From RYN-133 sp036497285 (GTDB taxonomy: Bacteria > Actinomycetota > Actinomycetes > Mycobacteriales > Jatrophihabitantaceae), in assembly GCA_036497285.1 (NCBI GenBank), contig DASXJR010000020.1:31696-95695 (forward strand): a DNA stretch of 64,000 bases, in the 5' to 3' direction. The notes beneath the pieces are model-generated. The model ran no database searches, was not told where the DNA came from, and saw only the letters and a list, made by a program, of their open reading frames with translations. The position numbers were made by a program, and so were the translations under genes. Shown here one piece after another: positions 62,865 through 64,000 of this stretch; within the stretch, counting starts at the first letter, position 1; each line of letters opens with the position of its first letter.

Positions 62865-63878
62865 TCAGTTGTGCTCGCGAAGCGCCCGCAGGCTCTCCTT
62901 GAGCGACCCCATCGTCGCCAACACCGCAGTCGGTTCGTAGCCGCAGTGTGCCATGCAGTTGTTGCACCGCACGTCCTTGCCGCGACCGTAGGCGTCCCAG
63001 TTCGTGGTCTCGATGAGCTCCTTGTACGTCTTCGTGTACCCGTCCGCCATCAGGTAGCAGGGTCGCTGCCAGCCCAGCAGCGAATAGGACGGGATCGCCC
63101 ATGCGGTGCAGTCGAAGTCGGTCTTGCCCTCGAGGAAGTCGAGGAACAGGGGGGAGTGGTTCAGCCGCCACCGCTTGCGGTTGCCGTTGGCGAACGCCTT
63201 GCGGAACAGTTCGCGGGTCTCGGTGACGCCGAGGAAGTGGTCCTGGTCCGGAGCCTTCTCGTACGCATACGCGGGCGAGAGCATCATGCTGTCGACCTGC
63301 ACCTCGTCGTTGAGGAAGTTCAGCACGTCGATGATGGTCTGCGGCGTGTCGGTGTTGAAGAAAGTGGAGTTGGTCGTGACGCGGAATCCGCGTTCCTTGA
63401 GGAACGCGATTGCCTCGATCGCCTCGTCGAACACGCCGTCCTTCGCGACCGACGCGTCATGCCGCTCGCGGAGCCCGTCGATGTGCACGGCGAAGGAGAA
63501 GTACGACGACGGCTGGAAGTCGAACTTGTCCCAGCGTTTACGGATCAGCTCGGCGTTGGTGCACAGGTAGACGTACTTCTTCCGCTTCACGAGTTCGTTG
63601 ACCAAGACATCGATCTGCGGGTGCATCATCGGCTCGCCGCCGGCGAGGGACACCATGGGTGCGCCGCATTCTTCAATGGCGGCGAGGGCCTGTTCGACGG
63701 GCATCCGCTGGCGCAGCACGTCATGCGGCTGCTGGATCTTGCCGCAGCCGTTGCACTTGAGGTTGCAGGCGAACAGCGGTTCCAGTTCGACGATGAGCGG
63801 GAACTTCTGGCGACGACGGAGCTTGTTGGCGAACAGGTACCAGCCGATCCGCAGTTCCTGGCGCATGGGTATGGGCAT
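62865..63878 (-). CDS. hpnH: Hopanoid biosynthesis radical SAM protein HpnH
   Basis: 337 residues. Radical SAM cluster Cys38-x3-Cys42-x2-Cys45 (ACNLKCNGC), SLAGGEPMMHP, and C-terminal Cys motif RCNNCMAHCGYEPTAV typical of HpnH, which adds adenosine to diploptene to start extended hopanoids. Follows the IspH gene, overlapping its stop (TGATG). Confidence 0.93.
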   Translation of the reverse strand: MPIPMRQELRIGWYLFANKLRRRQKFPLIVELEPLFACNLKCNGCGKIQQPHDVLRQRMPVEQALAAIEECGAPMVSLAGGEPMMHPQIDVLVNELVKRKKYVYLCTNAELIRKRWDKFDFQPSSYFSFAVHIDGLRERHDASVAKDGVFDEAIEAIAFLKERGFRVTTNSTFFNTDTPQTIIDVLNFLNDEVQVDSMMLSPAYAYEKAPDQDHFLGVTETRELFRKAFANGNRKRWRLNHSPLFLDFLEGKTDFDCTAWAIPSYSLLGWQRPCYLMADGYTKTYKELIETTNWDAYGRGKDVRCNNCMAHCGYEPTAVLATMGSLKESLRALREHN

Positions 63879-64000
63879 CAGCCTGATACTCCTTTGGGGA
63901 GACTGAACTTCTGGTCTTCGCGAGCGACCGCTCGCTCGTCCACGTCGACCGGGCCGAGCGCACGTAGTACGCCGACCAATTCGTCGACCAGGTGTGGGGG
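63878..64000 (-). CDS. ispH: 4-hydroxy-3-methylbut-2-enyl diphosphate reductase, C-terminus only
   Basis: The last 40 codons read LVDELVGVLRALGPVDVDER, then EDQKFSLPKGVSG, which match the C-terminus of IspH (EDVRFSLPKEVR-like). The body lies beyond the window. Overlapping with hpnH by one base indicates a hopanoid/isoprenoid operon. Only the tail is visible, so identity is moderately sure. Confidence 0.65.
   Translation of the reverse strand, partial: PPHLVDELVGVLRALGPVDVDERAVAREDQKFSLPKGVSG

Overview
The window is high-GC DNA (codon third positions almost all G or C, many GTG starts, tightly packed genes with ATGA overlaps). It looks like an Actinomycetota chromosome: a SARP/BTAD regulator, a UPF0182 protein, an NhaA-DsbA fusion, a LuxR-type AAA regulator, an EspI/MinD-like ATPase and hopanoid HpnH next to IspH all point that way. 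Genus cannot be fixed from sequence alone; a soil or plant-associated group such as Frankiales/Jatrophihabitans is a guess. No rRNA, tRNA, CRISPR array or intact transposase was seen.

Layout. 0-5.1 kb: sugar catabolism/transport locus, with a FadR-type regulator (runs off the left edge) and an SDR on the minus strand, divergent from an AraF/AraG/AraH-like ABC importer. 5.2-10.3 kb: pentapeptide-DinB protein, MFS exporter with a hemerythrin protein, a small secreted protein, a DMT-type membrane protein. 10.3-14.5 kb: a secreted COG5368/GH144-like glucanase with RTX repeats, divergent from a secreted GH3 glucosidase. 14.6-20.5 kb: the most unusual block. Two paralogous 65-residue peptides sharing the leader motif ELLPARETL stand ahead of a PqqD-like/M50 membrane protease that runs in frame into an EspI-like ATPase, then a secreted protein with three CxRC repeats of exact 34-residue period. 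Divergent are a tiny RVWHE protein and a SARP-like BTAD regulator, and an 11-bp tandem repeat of SARP-operator geometry lies in the shared promoter. A frameshifted PNPOx gene and a 5'-truncated cupin flank the block, suggesting an inserted cassette.

20.6-28.4 kb: STAS protein, hydrolase, sugar-acid type dehydrogenase and IlvD/Edd dehydratase, two PLP enzymes, a beta-lactamase-fold hydrolase. 28.4-37.3 kb: glyoxalase, NDH-2, SRPBCC, TrmH, redoxin, phospholipase D, YdeI, SixA, hydrolase, HtrA-like protease. 37.4-44.1 kb: large subtilase and UPF0182 protein. 44.3-59.8 kb: stress/detoxification block (epoxide hydrolase, haloperoxidase-like hydrolase, BI-1, glyoxalases, NhaA-DsbA, methyltransferase, FAD disulfide reductase, LuxR-AAA regulator, Rieske protein, GMC oxidoreductase). 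Several of its promoters carry a CCAGGG-N5-CCCTGG palindrome, including that of the LuxR gene itself, so a local regulon is proposed. 59.6-61.8 kb: decayed ground with an in-frame deleted hydrolase, an IS-end-like palindrome, two convergent CCHH micro-proteins, an ArsR regulator and gene relics. 61.8-64 kb: NAD kinase, HpnH and the C-terminus of IspH (hopanoid/isoprenoid supply).
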